Shown here: piece after piece, positions 22,574-33,088 of the stretch
Numbering within the stretch: position 1 is the first letter of the stretch
How the letters are laid out: each line of letters starts with the position of its first letter
NCBI GenBank assembly: GCA_002104935.1
Contig: MCGT01000036.1
Location: forward strand, 124,001 to 188,000
From: Hesseltinella vesiculosa
Lineage: Eukaryota; Mucoromycota; Mucoromycetes; Mucorales; Cunninghamellaceae
Reading direction: 5' to 3'
DNA: 64,000 nucleotides
Notes under the pieces: generated by a model
What the model saw: only the letters and a program-made list of their open reading frames with translations
The model's database searches: none
Told to the model about the DNA's origin: nothing
Position numbers and translations under genes: made by a program

Positions 22574-23688
22574 AAGAGCCTGCAATGCTTTTATTTGTTA
22601 TTTTATTTTTCATCATCTTTATCATCTTTTCACTTTTTTTGCCTATAATTTCCTCCTTTTTCTGTGCATGCACATCATCAAATCCATCATCCGCTGAGGA
22701 ATCAAAACTGTCCCCTAGCCCGTTCATCCTCTCCTATTTTCTTCCATTTTTTCATAATGCTAGATTCCATTCCTCAAATTAACATTATCCCAAAAATAAA
22801 AACTATCGAAAAACCGATTGTGTTTTTGATCTCTAGCGATGTAGTCTATTGTATTGATGAAAAAAGACCACAAGATCCAGGTGGTCCTGGACTCTATTTC
22901 CCTGAATGACCTCTTCCAAATCATAAATGAAATCAAAATGCAGGAGGTAGATCCTTTGGGATCCAATGGACGTCACGTTTCATTTCTATCACCTTTTTTT
23001 ACGGTGTTCTATCAGTCTTCCAATTATACTATGAATGCTTGGCACCTTTCTTCTAAAACTCAAAATGTGGGGGGAGGGGACCAGTCACAGACTTGAAAAA
23101 GAGGAGTTTGCTTGTCGGCTTGTCAGTCTCTTCCCCTTTTGTTGTGCCAGTCTTAACCCCTGACGTAAAAAAAAAATCGACAATAAAGACATGGCAGACA
23201 CCTAATAAGGAAGAAGCGACATGGATATGAATTAAGAAATAGGAGCCGAGCCAAGGTGTTTTTTAAAAAAAACAGGACACTGGAGCAAAAGGGAAACCGA
23301 GAGAGCGGGGATAGAAAAAAGGGAGTCCACCCATTTTTTGACTCTTGTTCGATTTGCTCCTTTTCTTTCATATTGAATTTTCAGCGTGAAGTCCAAAAAA
23401 ACAACTCCTTGCCAAAGGATGCTCGAAGAAAATAAGTTGACGGATCGTTAAGGAGAGAAAGGGCTTCTAACAATGGCGTAAAAAAAAGCTTTGTAGACTC
23501 CATGGTGTCTCCTAAAGCATTTCCTTCAAAGGTCATACTTTATAAATTAATTCACCAGAGAAGCATCCAAAAGCTTCTTTTTTTTTTCTCGCTCTTTCTT
23601 TCTTTCTTGCTTTTCTTTTTGATCTAGACCTTTTTTTTTGTATATTTTTTTTTCTACTTTCTCGCTACTATTACCACAAACACATAAT
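22574..23688. other. Intergenic, AT-rich
   Basis: No supportable gene. Pyrimidine-rich stretches at 22590-22760 follow LCB2; polypurine/pyrimidine runs at 23570-23660 form the upstream region of the wall-protein gene. Confidence 0.45.
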
Positions 23689-24717
23689 ATGAAGGTATGC
23701 TCTTCACGTGCATTTACACCATGATGCGCTCTATTGAAAAACAGACATGACGCATAACGAGCTGCTATGGCAACGGACAACCTGATTTTAACTCCGAATT
23801 TTTTTTGTTAGACTCAGCTTCTGACATTGCTAGTGACGTTGGGTATCACAGTGGTCCAAGCAGACATTGATTACTTTAGAGAACCTCAAGCCAACCAGCG
23901 CTTCTTTGGCTGTCAGCGAGTACAATTTGTGGTGGATCAATTACCCGACATCGATGGCAAATCAGTCCGAGCCAACGTGTACAGCGACGGTGGCCGCCAG
24001 TGGGTCACAACTGTACACTCTTGGATGCCTGGTAGCATTGCAGATGCCGAGCGCAATAACTTTCAATTCTCATGGACTGTACCTCCAAATCTAAAGCCTG
24101 GTCCTTATTTTGTCAAGATAGACACGAACAATGACCAGGATGACTCAAACGATGTGACTCGCACCTATCCCTTTTTTGTGGCTCCGTCCAACAACCCTCG
24201 GTCCGTTGGTCCTCGTGCCTGCGGCATGGGTGGTGACGCGGGGATGGGTGGTATGGGTAATGGCATGGGTCCCATGGGTGGCAATGGCCAATACGGCGGC
24301 GGAAACAACTACAATAGCAACTTCAACGGTAATTATGGCGGCTCTGGCATGGGCGGCTCCAATCCCAACTTTTTCTCGGGTGGCCCTTCACCTCAGATGA
24401 TGTCTGGGGGCTCGGTTGCTGTTTCACCTTCTCCCCCCTATTCTTTCTCAGTCACGCCCAAAACCAGCGTCACCATGACTTCCCCAAACACCGGTGTCTC
24501 GGCCAACGCTGGCGCCTCAGTTCCAGGAAACAATTCTCCTGCCCAAAACAGCCCCAAGGCGGGCACCGGAGAATCTGGCTCAGCAAAGTCTTCCTCCGGC
24601 TCGTCCGTCTCCATCAGTAGTGGCGGCACATCAAAGGGATCCAACGGCGGTGGCCTTGTCAAGGGTCTCCATCTGCGTCGACGATTACGACAACGCTTGA
24701 CCAAAGTTACCGAATAA
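23689..24717 (+). CDS. Secreted Kre9/Knh1-like wall protein, Gly/Ser-rich
   Basis: The first coding exon is only ATG AAG (23689-23694). After an intron, 23812-24717 supplies the rest, for 303 residues. Joining them produces a perfect signal peptide, MKTQLLTLLVTLGITVVQA, which is absent if exon 2 is read alone. Residues ~20-115 are an Ig-like Kre9/Knh1 N-domain (FFGCQRVQFVV, SWTVPPNLKPGPYFVKID, YPFFVAPS). Then come a Gly/Met/Asn-rich stretch (MGGMGNGMGPMGGNG), a Ser/Pro region and a basic tail (LHLRRRLRQRL). The family is linked to beta-1,6-glucan and cell-wall assembly. No hydrophobic GPI-addition tail is visible, so a soluble or wall-bound secreted protein is more likely. It is convergent with the TPR/RS gene. 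Confidence 0.85.
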
Positions 24718-24947
24718 ACGAAAATTCCCTCGCCTCTTGTCACCATTCCCTCCCTTTTTTTTTTATTACGCGCCATTTGTTATTTTTAAATAAACGTTAC
24801 CACGCTGTGATTTTTTTTTCCAGATGTCTCTCGAGCTGACTCCTTAAAAACGAATTAAGAAGGGTTGATTTTTTATTCATGTTCTTGATGGTAAAAAAAA
24901 AAAAATGTAAAGGACATGGGTATCATGCAATGGAAGATAAGGTGCAG

Positions 24948-26369
24948 TTATGATCGTTGACGACGATCTTTTGATGAGCGACGTTGGTGGCGAGACGATG
25001 CACGATCTGGAGAGTCATGCCGGCGACGGCGTTTAGAAGACCGGTCTGGTGACGATGAGCGGGAGCGATGGCGACGGCAACGATCTTTTGAGGTGGATCG
25101 ATGGCGTTTCTTGTCCCTGGAGCTGGATCGGTGGCGACGGCTTCGATGACGCTCTTTCGAGCTAGGAGAGTGATGACGACGTCGATCTTTGGAAGGAGAG
25201 CGGTGGCGCCGGCGATCGGTGGGGGAGCGATGGTGACGAGAATGGCGAGAATGCGATTGAGAACGAGACCGAGAACGAGACCGAGAATCCTGGTGGCGGG
25301 AGCGGCCATGACGACGTTCGTCCCCCTTGTCCTTGTCGCTCCGGGTGCCTTTCTCGTTTTCCTTGCCAGCAAGATCGCCTTCTTTGATTTGTCGTTTCGC
25401 CTTGCTGCCATGATCGTCCATGTACTCTGCTGTGTTTTCTAAGCTGCACAGCAAAGTCTTGGCCATTTCGTGGCTGGGTCTAGCTTCAGCGTTCGCTTCA
25501 AGTTTAGGATAGCAGCATCTTGCTGCTTCTTGTATAACAGGCTAGCGTGAAGGAGTAAAGAGGAATGTAAGCGTATTTGAAAAAAAAATACGAGGCCAGC
25601 CCAACTTACTATTCGGACACGCGGAACCAGACCTCAGGGTAAGTAGGGTCCATGTCCGTGGCACGCTGGTAGCATTGCTTGGCCTTGTCATATTCGTTAT
25701 TTTCAAACAGTTTGATGCCTTCGTTCACACTGATGTAGGAATTAAAAATAGACGTTACTCCTTGCTGCCCATTCATTGGTCAGGTCACTTTTGAGGGAGG
25801 ACTTACGCGCGGATGGCATAGGATCGGTTTTGAGTCTGACGCAAGGTGAGGTAGTTCTCCAGTGGTGCATCGTTGACTTTTTGTGAGACACCACGATCCA
25901 GCTGTGATGAGACTCGCAGTGCCCCTTGCAGCAGAGACCGCTGGTGCTGTGTTTTAGGGTGGATATGGAACAGGCTGGCGAGACGCAACCATTGATGAGG
26001 TTGGTGCATGTCTCGCTGGGCATGGTCTTTCCACATGTCATAATCCTTGCCTTGCAGCTGATTGGGATGAGCAAACATAAACGGAGGGATATCAAACAAT
26101 GGAAGCTTCTCGAGTTCATGGGATGGGGTGGGCTCTCGAGGCGGTAGCGTGGGCTTGCCTTGACGTCGATCCATATCCTTTTGCACATCATGACAGAGGT
26201 GATGGGCTAATCGCTTTGAGAATCGCTTTCTTGACCAAGCCTCTAGTCTCTCGTCAAATGCTCTATCGGATTCGCTGATGACTGTCTCGGTGGGAGTGAC
26301 ATGATTGCTTTGAACAGAGGAGACTTTCTTTATAGTCCAACGTCGTGTTTGGGCGGGAGATTCGCTCAT
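24948..26369 (-). pseudogene. TPR protein with RS-rich tail (TTC14-like), one-base frameshift
   Basis: Minus exons 25807-26369, 25610-25729 and 24948-25541. The N-terminus starts MSESPAQTRRWTIKKV. Exon 2 gives a TPR (NEGIKLFENNEYDKAKQCYQ, ATDMDPTYPEVW) that continues across a strong donor into exon 3 (LLYKKQQDAAILNLKRTLKL, DP). The family pattern then requires SHEMAKTLLCSLENTAEY, which is present but in the next frame: a C run at 25476-25478 (GGG on plus) appears one base short. Beyond it the frame is open for ~170 codons of an Arg/Ser-dipeptide tail (SRSRSRSRSQS) ending at 24948. The RS tail suggests a nuclear, SRPK-regulated protein. The shift may be a sequencing error rather than a true break; as read, translation would stop about 17 codons later. 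Confidence 0.65.
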
Positions 26370-27509
26370 TACTGTGCCGATAAAAAAAGTTTAACAATAG
26401 TCTATGGACGAATATAAAGGCAATAATCTAAATACTCCAGGTTGGATGTTGGGAATACATGCAACGATCAAGGAGAGTCAAGCGATTCTAAGAAAAATGA
26501 CAAATAAAAACAAAAAATAAAGAAAAAAGTCACCGCCGTTTTTTTTTTCCACAGGGCTTCCGTTTTTTTTCTGCTTGCAAGCCGCCCAGCAAGACATTTA
26601 AAAAGAGAATGCATAGAAATAAAGTATGTAGCGATGGGTTAAAGCTTTATAATGGTAAAAGCTTTAGAAATGAAGAGAGAGTGGCGATTCTCACATCCTT
26701 CCTGGCAACCCCTTCGTCCAAAAAAAAAATAACGAAAGGCGTGTGCGTGATTACCTCATTCACAAGGTATCAACCGTGCGATTTGCTAGCAGTAGCATCT
26801 GGCAACCAGCCCTAGAAAGAATGGAATTTGCAAAACATCCCGATCTATACGGTTGAACAAGGAGCTGGATGACACTCACTACGAGCAGTGGTTCCTGCCA
26901 TGCAGCTTCGCTCTCATTTACCACAACCATTTTGTGGATTGGCCCCCAGTCCAGCAGCGTTGATGTGCTGCAGTAAGTTGCGATCATGCGCGTATCTTTT
27001 ACCGGCGGGTTGCCGTCCATAACCGTCCAGGGTCCCCTCCCGTTCATCGACAAAGTCCTCGTTAGAAGCTATGGCTTTGATGGCCAATCCATCCCGCAGC
27101 GATCATCACACTCTGCTTCCACGCCAACGTTTACAAAGTCTCGCGCACTGGACTTTGGAAACGACGGCAGTTTTCTGAAAGTCAAAGAAAAGTACGCATT
27201 CCCATAGGCTGCCGGTAGCTTTTCATGGATGTCTTGGTAGAAATATTTTCCTTTCACCGAATGCTTTCCTTTGAAGTCAGCCACATGCATTTATTTTCAT
27301 GTCTTGACTTATCCGTGCCTTTCAAAAGATGTAATTAACCGAGAAAGCACCAGCCAGCAACCATTTTTGTCAGTGCCATCAGCTGGCCGCCATTTTGATT
27401 GGCCGACGAGCCCGGGGCAAGTGGTCACTGAGAGGAAAAGAAAAAAAAACAAACCCATTTTTTTCCTTTCCTCTTTTATTTTACTTTATTATATCCCAAA
27501 TCTTTTATC
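26370..27509. other. Intergenic with a coding-like minus-strand relic
   Basis: Minus-strand frames at 27069-27290 (YGNAYFSLTFRKLPSFPKSS) and, after a frame change, about 26940-27080 (DFVDEREGTLDGYGRQPAGK, RYAHDRNLLQHINAAGLG) read like protein but cannot be joined or named. ATTGG at 27398-27402 lies ~108 bases before the B22 start. Confidence 0.35.
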
Positions 27510-27951
27510 ATGAGTGTTGCTGCTATCCATCGCTCGCGAGTCATGTCTCTTTACAAGAGATCCTTGAAATTGTCTTTGGACTGGACCATCCAACGTGATT
27601 TGTGGCGCCAAGAAGCTCTTCATATCCGCACCTTGTTTGAACAAAACAAGAATGTCGCCAACCCCAAGGAAATCGAAGCTTTGATGGTTGCCACCGAAGT
27701 CAAGCTTGCAGAATGGGCTCACCCTGATCCCTACAAGTGTAAGTCTCATGCCTTTTTACATGACATTGATGACTCCATCTCACTTCTCTTTTCTTTCTCT
27801 GTTTCTCATAGTGCCTCTTGGTCCCGAAGGTACCAAATGGGAACGCAATCTGCCTCCTCTCATGGTAAACATTCGGAACGATCACCTCGACATCATACAA
27901 AGATACTTACCATCTTTTTTATTTCCATAGCCCGATGCCGAACATCATTAG
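27510..27951 (+). CDS. Mitochondrial complex I subunit B22 (NDUFB9), LYR protein
   Basis: Exons 27510-27738, 27812-27864 and 27931-27951 encode exactly 100 residues. The LYR-type core MSLYKRSLKLSLDW, RDLWRQEALHIRTLFEQNKN and the end segment WAHPDPYK, GTKWERNLPP identify the NDUFB9/B22 accessory subunit of NADH:ubiquinone oxidoreductase. It sits in the membrane-arm periphery and binds acyl-carrier protein in known structures. No cleavable presequence is obvious, as usual for this subunit. The last exon codes only PDAEHH. AATAAA follows at 28112. Its stop is 253 bases from the convergent Gln-rich gene. Confidence 0.95.
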
Positions 27952-28203
27952 AGACTTTTTTTTTATTATTCTACACCCCTCATGACAACCACCACCAACT
28001 TTTCACGCTTCGACTTTTTCGATTTCCCTCCAAACAACACGCCTGTTTTTTGTATGTTCTCATAGACACGATTCTCTTTTTCTTTTGTTCTACATTGCCG
28101 GACACGTTTGGTTCAATAAAAAAAAAATCAAAAGCATTTATTTATTTTTTCGGGAACTCAGCGGTTGCGTGGCTCTAGCACGTCGACGAATAATGAAGAA
28201 GCC

Positions 28204-28770
28204 TTAGGACCTTGAGAAACGTTGTTGAAAGGGAGAATCCATCGCCATGTCCATCGACGAGCCGTCGTCGCCTTGGTGGTCATGGGTATCAGGCTGGATC
28301 CAAGAAGACAGCGTCGGCGACAAAGGAGGCGAATGAGATGAAGGCTGCTGGCCCCAAAAGATGCTGTTGGATATGGTGGGTCGATCGTCAGTGGCGGGCA
28401 TGTCAAAGAAGGAATTCATGTCACGCGCGGGGGATGGGCGCTGCTGGTCGTCATCCATGGTATCGTTCGCCATATGCATTTGCGAAGGGGTGTCAAACGT
28501 GAACATATCAAAGCCAGATGCTGTTTCTGGCAGGTCTTTGCGATAGCCAATGTCGTCATGCTGCTGTTGCAGCTGCTGCTTTTCTCGCTGTTGTTGGAGT
28601 TGCATTGGGCTGACCATCGGGAAAGGGCAATGAGTTTCCACCACAAGGCTGCAGTCATGCTGGTACTGGTTTTCTATCCGCTTGATCTCGTCAAAATCGT
28701 CTTGGGCATTATATGGCTTGGAGTACCACCTAGTAGGGGTTGCTGAGGGTGCAAAGGGAAGATTTGCCAT
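28204..28770 (-). CDS. Gln-rich protein of unknown function
   Basis: A single-exon frame of 188 residues beginning MANLPFAPSATPTRWYSKPY. After a short ordered start (FDEIKRIENQYQHDC) it is dominated by Gln-rich (QLQQQREKQQLQQQHDD) and Asp/Ser/Pro-rich low-complexity sequence, ending QQRFSRS. Such composition is typical of fungal transcriptional regulators or condensate proteins, but no domain is recognisable. The frame extends upstream to 28836 only through a non-ATG codon; the ATG at 28770 was chosen. Not recognised as a known family. Confidence 0.6.
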   Translation of the reverse strand: MANLPFAPSATPTRWYSKPYNAQDDFDEIKRIENQYQHDCSLVVETHCPFPMVSPMQLQQQREKQQLQQQHDDIGYRKDLPETASGFDMFTFDTPSQMHMANDTMDDDQQRPSPARDMNSFFDMPATDDRPTISNSIFWGQQPSSHSPPLSPTLSSWIQPDTHDHQGDDGSSMDMAMDSPFQQRFSRS

Positions 28771-29066
28771 GGTTGCCCTAAAGCATGTGTGCAAGTGGGA
28801 GACAGAAAAAAAAGAAAAAAAAAGCCGTGCAACCAAAAAAATTGACCGCTTTTCCCCCCCTCCTTGCCAACAAATGGAAAGCGCCGTGCTCAGCTGTTTG
28901 GATCGCAGTAGGCTGATTCTGTGCTACTTTTTTTTTTATTTTTTTTATTTCGAAGCTGATGGCGATGCTATTTCGTTGACAAACACACTGGCTCACAGTA
29001 CAATATTATTTCTGAACCTGTTCAAACAGCTAGGTCAGTCGGTGATCTTAGCCTATGTTGCACACC

Positions 29067-30607
29067 TTACCTTTTGTACACACTCATAATGTTCGCCACA
29101 TAGGATTCCAAGTGGAAGATATCTTTCCGGCCAATGCGTAGCCGGTATTCCTTAAAAAAAAGAAAGAACGGCGTGAGCACGCGGTAAACAGCTCGCTGGC
29201 TTTCACTCACATGTGTGGCGGTTTGATCCAAAATATCGCGTTGAAGTTGTTCGTCGTTGACAGAGTCGAACAGTTCCAAGCTCAATGTCTTCAAATACAA
29301 ATGGAGGTTGAGAGGCCTTTTTTTTTTTTTTTTTTTTTTGTTTTACCTTGAGAATGACGGTGGATGGGACACAGTGAGTTAGCAGCTCGTACAATTTCTT
29401 GCGAATCACAAGCAACATGGCGGGCGACTGTTCCTTCAGGATATCATGAGCAATGCCACCAATCATTTGGTCCCAATCCAATTTTTCGGCACGCTGCACG
29501 TCTTGCAAGTCAGTGCTATCGGTAAGAAGACAAAACGGCGTCAGTCTCAGTCACAAGGATCAAAGTCGCCCTTACTGTCTGACAGCGATGCTTTCAAAGG
29601 AAAGTAGGGCTGCACGAAGATCGTTGTGTTCTTGCTCAACAATGCTCTTAGCCAAAGGTGTGGGCAACAATACATCTTCTTTTTGAGCAACCAACTGCAA
29701 CATGCGAGTGGCCTATAAATGAACAAGGCGCATCAGGTCTGCTTTCTCCATGGGCTTCCTTTTTTTTTTCTAGGCACTTACCGCCTCCGTGGTTGGGCGA
29801 GGTACTCGCACAAGCAGACAACGAGATCGGATAGGAGCAATGATTTTGTTCAAGTGGTTACAGCAAAGAATAAATCGGATGTTGGTCGTATATTTTTCCA
29901 TGGTGCGGCGCAAAGCGGCTTGGGCGTCTCGCGTAAGTTGGTCCGCTTGATCAATAATGACCACTAAAAAATAGCCTTAGCAGGAGTTGCATATCGAAGG
30001 GTGCTTACCTTTAAAAGCATGCTTGCCACTAAACACTTGCTGATTTTGAGCCGTTTCCTTGATGACTTCTTGTACAATCACACGATCGTTCACCCCCAAT
30101 TCGCTGTGCAAAGGAAACAGCGTTAATAAATCTTGGGCACAGCCGCATCCATCTTACTTGCCTTGGTTGCAATTCCAAGTGGTAATTGCTAGTGACCACG
30201 GTGTAAATAATTTTTCGGTTGGAGCTCGTGACAAAAGGTCGCTCATCGATACGAATCTGACATCAAAAAAAAAAAGAAAAAGGCGTCAAGATCAGGAGTC
30301 TTCCATCTTTCCAGCCTTACCTTTTCGACCCCATCACCATAGATTTCTTTTAGCAATGCAGCAATGCGGGTTTTCTTCCCAGCCCCTGTCGGTCCATAGA
30401 ATAACAAGTGTGGGAAGTCTTCGGATTGTGCCTACGAACAAAGAATCCTTTGATTAGAAAAAAAAACCCCCCCCTCCCCCTTCGCCCAAAAGCGCACGGA
30501 TTTTGCTATCATGTCCGTACCAAATTTGTTAAATGTGCTGTGATATCTTGGTGGAAATGAAGATCTTCCAAACGGCGAGGTCGATATTTGTCAGCCCACA
30601 AACTCAT
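29067..30607 (-). CDS. Replication factor C subunit 3 (yeast Rfc5 orthologue)
   Basis: Clamp-loader small subunit that loads PCNA at primer-template junctions. Nine minus exons: 30521-30607, 30321-30431, 30162-30256, 30009-30103, 29782-29963, 29576-29712, 29347-29515, 29211-29288 and 29067-29150, 345 residues. It starts [16 protein letters not shown]. Walker A is [10 protein letters not shown] (about 42-50), the Walker B region reads [11 protein letters not shown] with Q for the usual second acidic residue, and the arginine-finger motif is IRSRC (about 176). The C-terminal collar follows. Intron 3 starts with GC (GCAAGT on the minus strand); the nearby GTAAGA would shift the frame and lose [19 protein letters not shown] sits at 30718-30725, ~111 bases upstream of the ATG. 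Confidence 0.96.
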
Positions 30608-31127
30608 GTTGACAATAGAAAATGTGAATTGAAGCGAAAGAAAAAGAAAAAAAAATTGAGCGCCTTGAAACGCGACAGTGAAAAAAAACAAGCGCCTTGC
30701 CGCTGCTAGTCGTTTGGCCAATCAGAGCTAATGCCATACTAAAATGCGCCCCTTTGGAGCTTTTTTTATTGATGTCCATGAGCACTGGCAATCGCCTTTC
30801 TTAAAGTAGTGACAACTGCACAGTGTCATGTCAATGGCAAGAAGCAGGCTAGGGAGTTTCTTTTTGTTTTGTTTTATTTTGTAACCAGCGAAGCTGGCTA
30901 GCATTTCATATGAAGCCATACCTTCATGAAGACGTCTTGGAGACATTCGTTTTTGACTGCATTATCTATCTTGACCGAGAAAGGTATTCTAAGGGATGCT
31001 TCTGTAGTGGTGGCTGTCATCGTCATCGCCTGTGTCTCTGTCGCAGTGATCACGTGACCATTGATGGTCACGTGACTTGAGTGAAAAATAACGAGCTGTT
31101 CGTTGGTTTACATTTTTTCCTCGTCAA
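30608..31127. other. Intergenic between RFC3 and tRNA-Leu
   Basis: Holds the RFC3 promoter with a CCAAT box at 30718-30722. A CACGTGACC half at 31051 and GTCACGTGACTTG at 31069 form an imperfect inverted pair around TGATGG. No other gene is visible. Confidence 0.5.
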
Positions 31128-31210
31128 GGAGAGATGGCCGAGTTGGTCTAAGGCGCCAGGTTAAGGCCCTGGTCTCTTCGGAGGCGTGGGTTCAAATCCC
31201 ACTCTCTTCA
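31128..31210 (+). tRNA. tRNA-Leu (anticodon AAG)
   Basis: A class II tRNA of 83 bases. The acceptor 5' strand GGAGAGA pairs with TCTCTTC at the 3' end (one G-U), followed by discriminator A. The anticodon stem CCAGG/CCTGG encloses TTAAGGC with anticodon AAG. The long variable arm (TCTTCGGAGG) is typical of leucine tRNA, and the T arm is GTGGG-TTCAAAT-CCCAC. No intron. A T-rich pol III stop lies just downstream (about 31223). Confidence 0.95.
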
Positions 31211-32027
31211 CTATTTTGATACTTTTTGGACAAGTCTCAAGAGCTATCATCCTTTTTGGCAGCGGGAATCGAGGTCCCAATCGCAAAAAGGAGGCAAAGT
31301 TTTGCTGGTGTCGGTTTTTGATAACTCCGATATTGGGTGGAACAGCGATCGGAGTACCAATTCTCCCGACTGTTGGATTGAGTGAAAAGATCCTGCTTTT
31401 TTTTCATGCAATTGTGCATAAGCCTCAGGCCCTTTTTATTCTCTGCTGACCTCCTTTTACTGATATATCGAAATATCCGAAGCTTCGTTCACCATCGTGG
31501 CAAGAGTGGTCCATTGTGGCTTGACATGTGTCAGTGCCAGCAATTCAAGCTGAGCAGATCTGACACTAGGCGGCCATCACCAATCAAGCTGCATTTTTTT
31601 TCACTATCTATCTTAGGAAAATTGCCCGCAAGCCGTTCAAAGTTGATCTAAAACTTTTTTTTTGAAAAGCAAAGGGATGCGAACGGCCTACCTTTTCATT
31701 GCTCCTTGATGGATATGGAGACATGCAGAAAAAAAAATGGCAAAAGGAGATGATTTAGGCAGGAAGGTACTGTAAGAAAAAAGCAAGGGAGAATCTCTTC
31801 CACAGGTTGGGCGTTCAAGCGCCTCTTTATTTTTAAGATTCCTAATTGAGAAAATCGAATCGACGCTTGTGTCTCATTGGCCATCATAGTCAGCAATGGT
31901 ACTCCACCTCATCAGTAAAAAAAGTTAATAAACACAGTATGATGAAGATGATTGGATGGATTTTCTTTTATAATTTTGAATATGAAGAATGATCAATGTG
32001 GTCGACTTTTTTTTTTTAAAACTTCAA
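31211..32027. other. Intergenic, nothing recognised
   Basis: Short frames only. A small imperfect inverted repeat ACTCCGAT/ATCGGAGT occurs at 31325-31332 and 31349-31356. Poly(A)/poly(T) runs are frequent. Confidence 0.4.
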
Positions 32028-32630
32028 TTAGACACGCATCTGGCCGAAACGGGCGGCAAGGGATTGGGCTTCTCGGCGCTTGCGCTCGGCACGGACACCG
32101 CACGCTCCACCATGCACAACCTTAGAGTGTTCTAAGCAATGCGAAGAGTCATACAGGAGATGGTTTCCACCAGTTTGCAGTACATAGCCCTTTGGGTCGA
32201 TGAGAAAGAGGCTTTTGCACTGTTTTCGGTTGATGAAGAGATTGCGAGAAAAACGAAATGGACCCCAGCAAGCAACATCTTCATCGGCAGCTAGCAGTAC
32301 ACGGCAAGGAAGACACAGCTGTTGAGGTGGTCGACGCAGGCGAGGATCAAAAGTCATGGTGACTGCGCGAAAGGAGCCGTCAGGACGGGTGCCAAAGCGA
32401 AGGCAGCGTTCACACAACCCGACTTCATGCTGCTTGGCCATGACTAATTTCATGGCTGTTGCCAAAGCAAAAGCTTCGGCGCTGCGAGTTTCCCAGATTT
32501 CCGCCCATACGGGATGTATAATGACCAACTCATGCAGAAAGCTGCAAGTAAAGGCGACCTGCACAAGATCCTTGGGTGATTTCAAACGGTTCAAAATTTG
32601 CTCCCAGATTTCAGGTGGTAGTTGCGTCAT
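32028..32630 (-). CDS. F-box protein
   Basis: A single-exon frame of 200 residues. It opens with MTQLPPEIWEQILNRLKSPK, VQVAFTCSFLHELV and WAEIW, a clear F-box (residues ~3-45) that would dock to SKP1 in an SCF ubiquitin ligase. Downstream are two Cys pairs (CERC, CLPC) with regular spacing, a possible zinc-binding substrate module, and a basic Arg/Ala tail ending FGQMRV. The six codons before this ATG are open but lack an ATG. The substrate is unknown. The Cys module makes it resemble small fungal F-box/zinc-knuckle proteins, without assignment to a named family. Confidence 0.85.
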   Translation of the reverse strand: MTQLPPEIWEQILNRLKSPKDLVQVAFTCSFLHELVIIHPVWAEIWETRSAEAFALATAMKLVMAKQHEVGLCERCLRFGTRPDGSFRAVTMTFDPRLRRPPQQLCLPCRVLLAADEDVACWGPFRFSRNLFINRKQCKSLFLIDPKGYVLQTGGNHLLYDSSHCLEHSKVVHGGACGVRAERKRREAQSLAARFGQMRV

Positions 32631-33088
32631 TGGCTTCGGCCGTTTCAAGAAAAAAAAAAGTGGGGAAGAAGGGCTGTTGAAGGAGGATGCTGTTCAAAAG
32701 AATGTATAGTTTCAGATGTTTTATTACACCTATAAAGCAGAAGACGAGCCATTTGTTCTGATCATTCCTAATGCTTTTTTTTTTTTTTTTTTTTGCTACC
32801 ACCAGAAATGGGCAGCTTGAGCGCAAAGGGCCACGTTTGATTGTCCGCTGTGGATGGGCAGTTTTCGCACACACTCTACAGAGAAAAAATTTATTACAAA
32901 TTGGCTGCTAAAAAACTAGTTAGAGTGTAGGAGTGAAAAAAAGGGAAGGATGAAACTCATCTATTTTCTAGATTTCAAGGCTGCAAGGTGCAGATGAATA
33001 AACAGGTGACGGTCAAGGGTAACAAGGTATGAAAAAAAAATTGAGATGCTTGGAGGGAATGTGGATTGATTGGCAAGGGTTTCTTCGT
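32631..33088. other. Intergenic between F-box gene and RAX2 3' end
   Basis: AT-rich, with an 18-base T run near 32776. No gene is visible. Confidence 0.5.

Noticed and set aside
25162..25449. Alternative minus frames across the RS-tail region
   Set aside because: Arg/Ser codon runs give open shadows in all frames; only 24948-25466 continues the family sequence.
32631..32648. Six-codon N-terminal extension of the F-box protein
   Set aside because: The extension begins at TTG, not ATG; the first ATG is at 32630.
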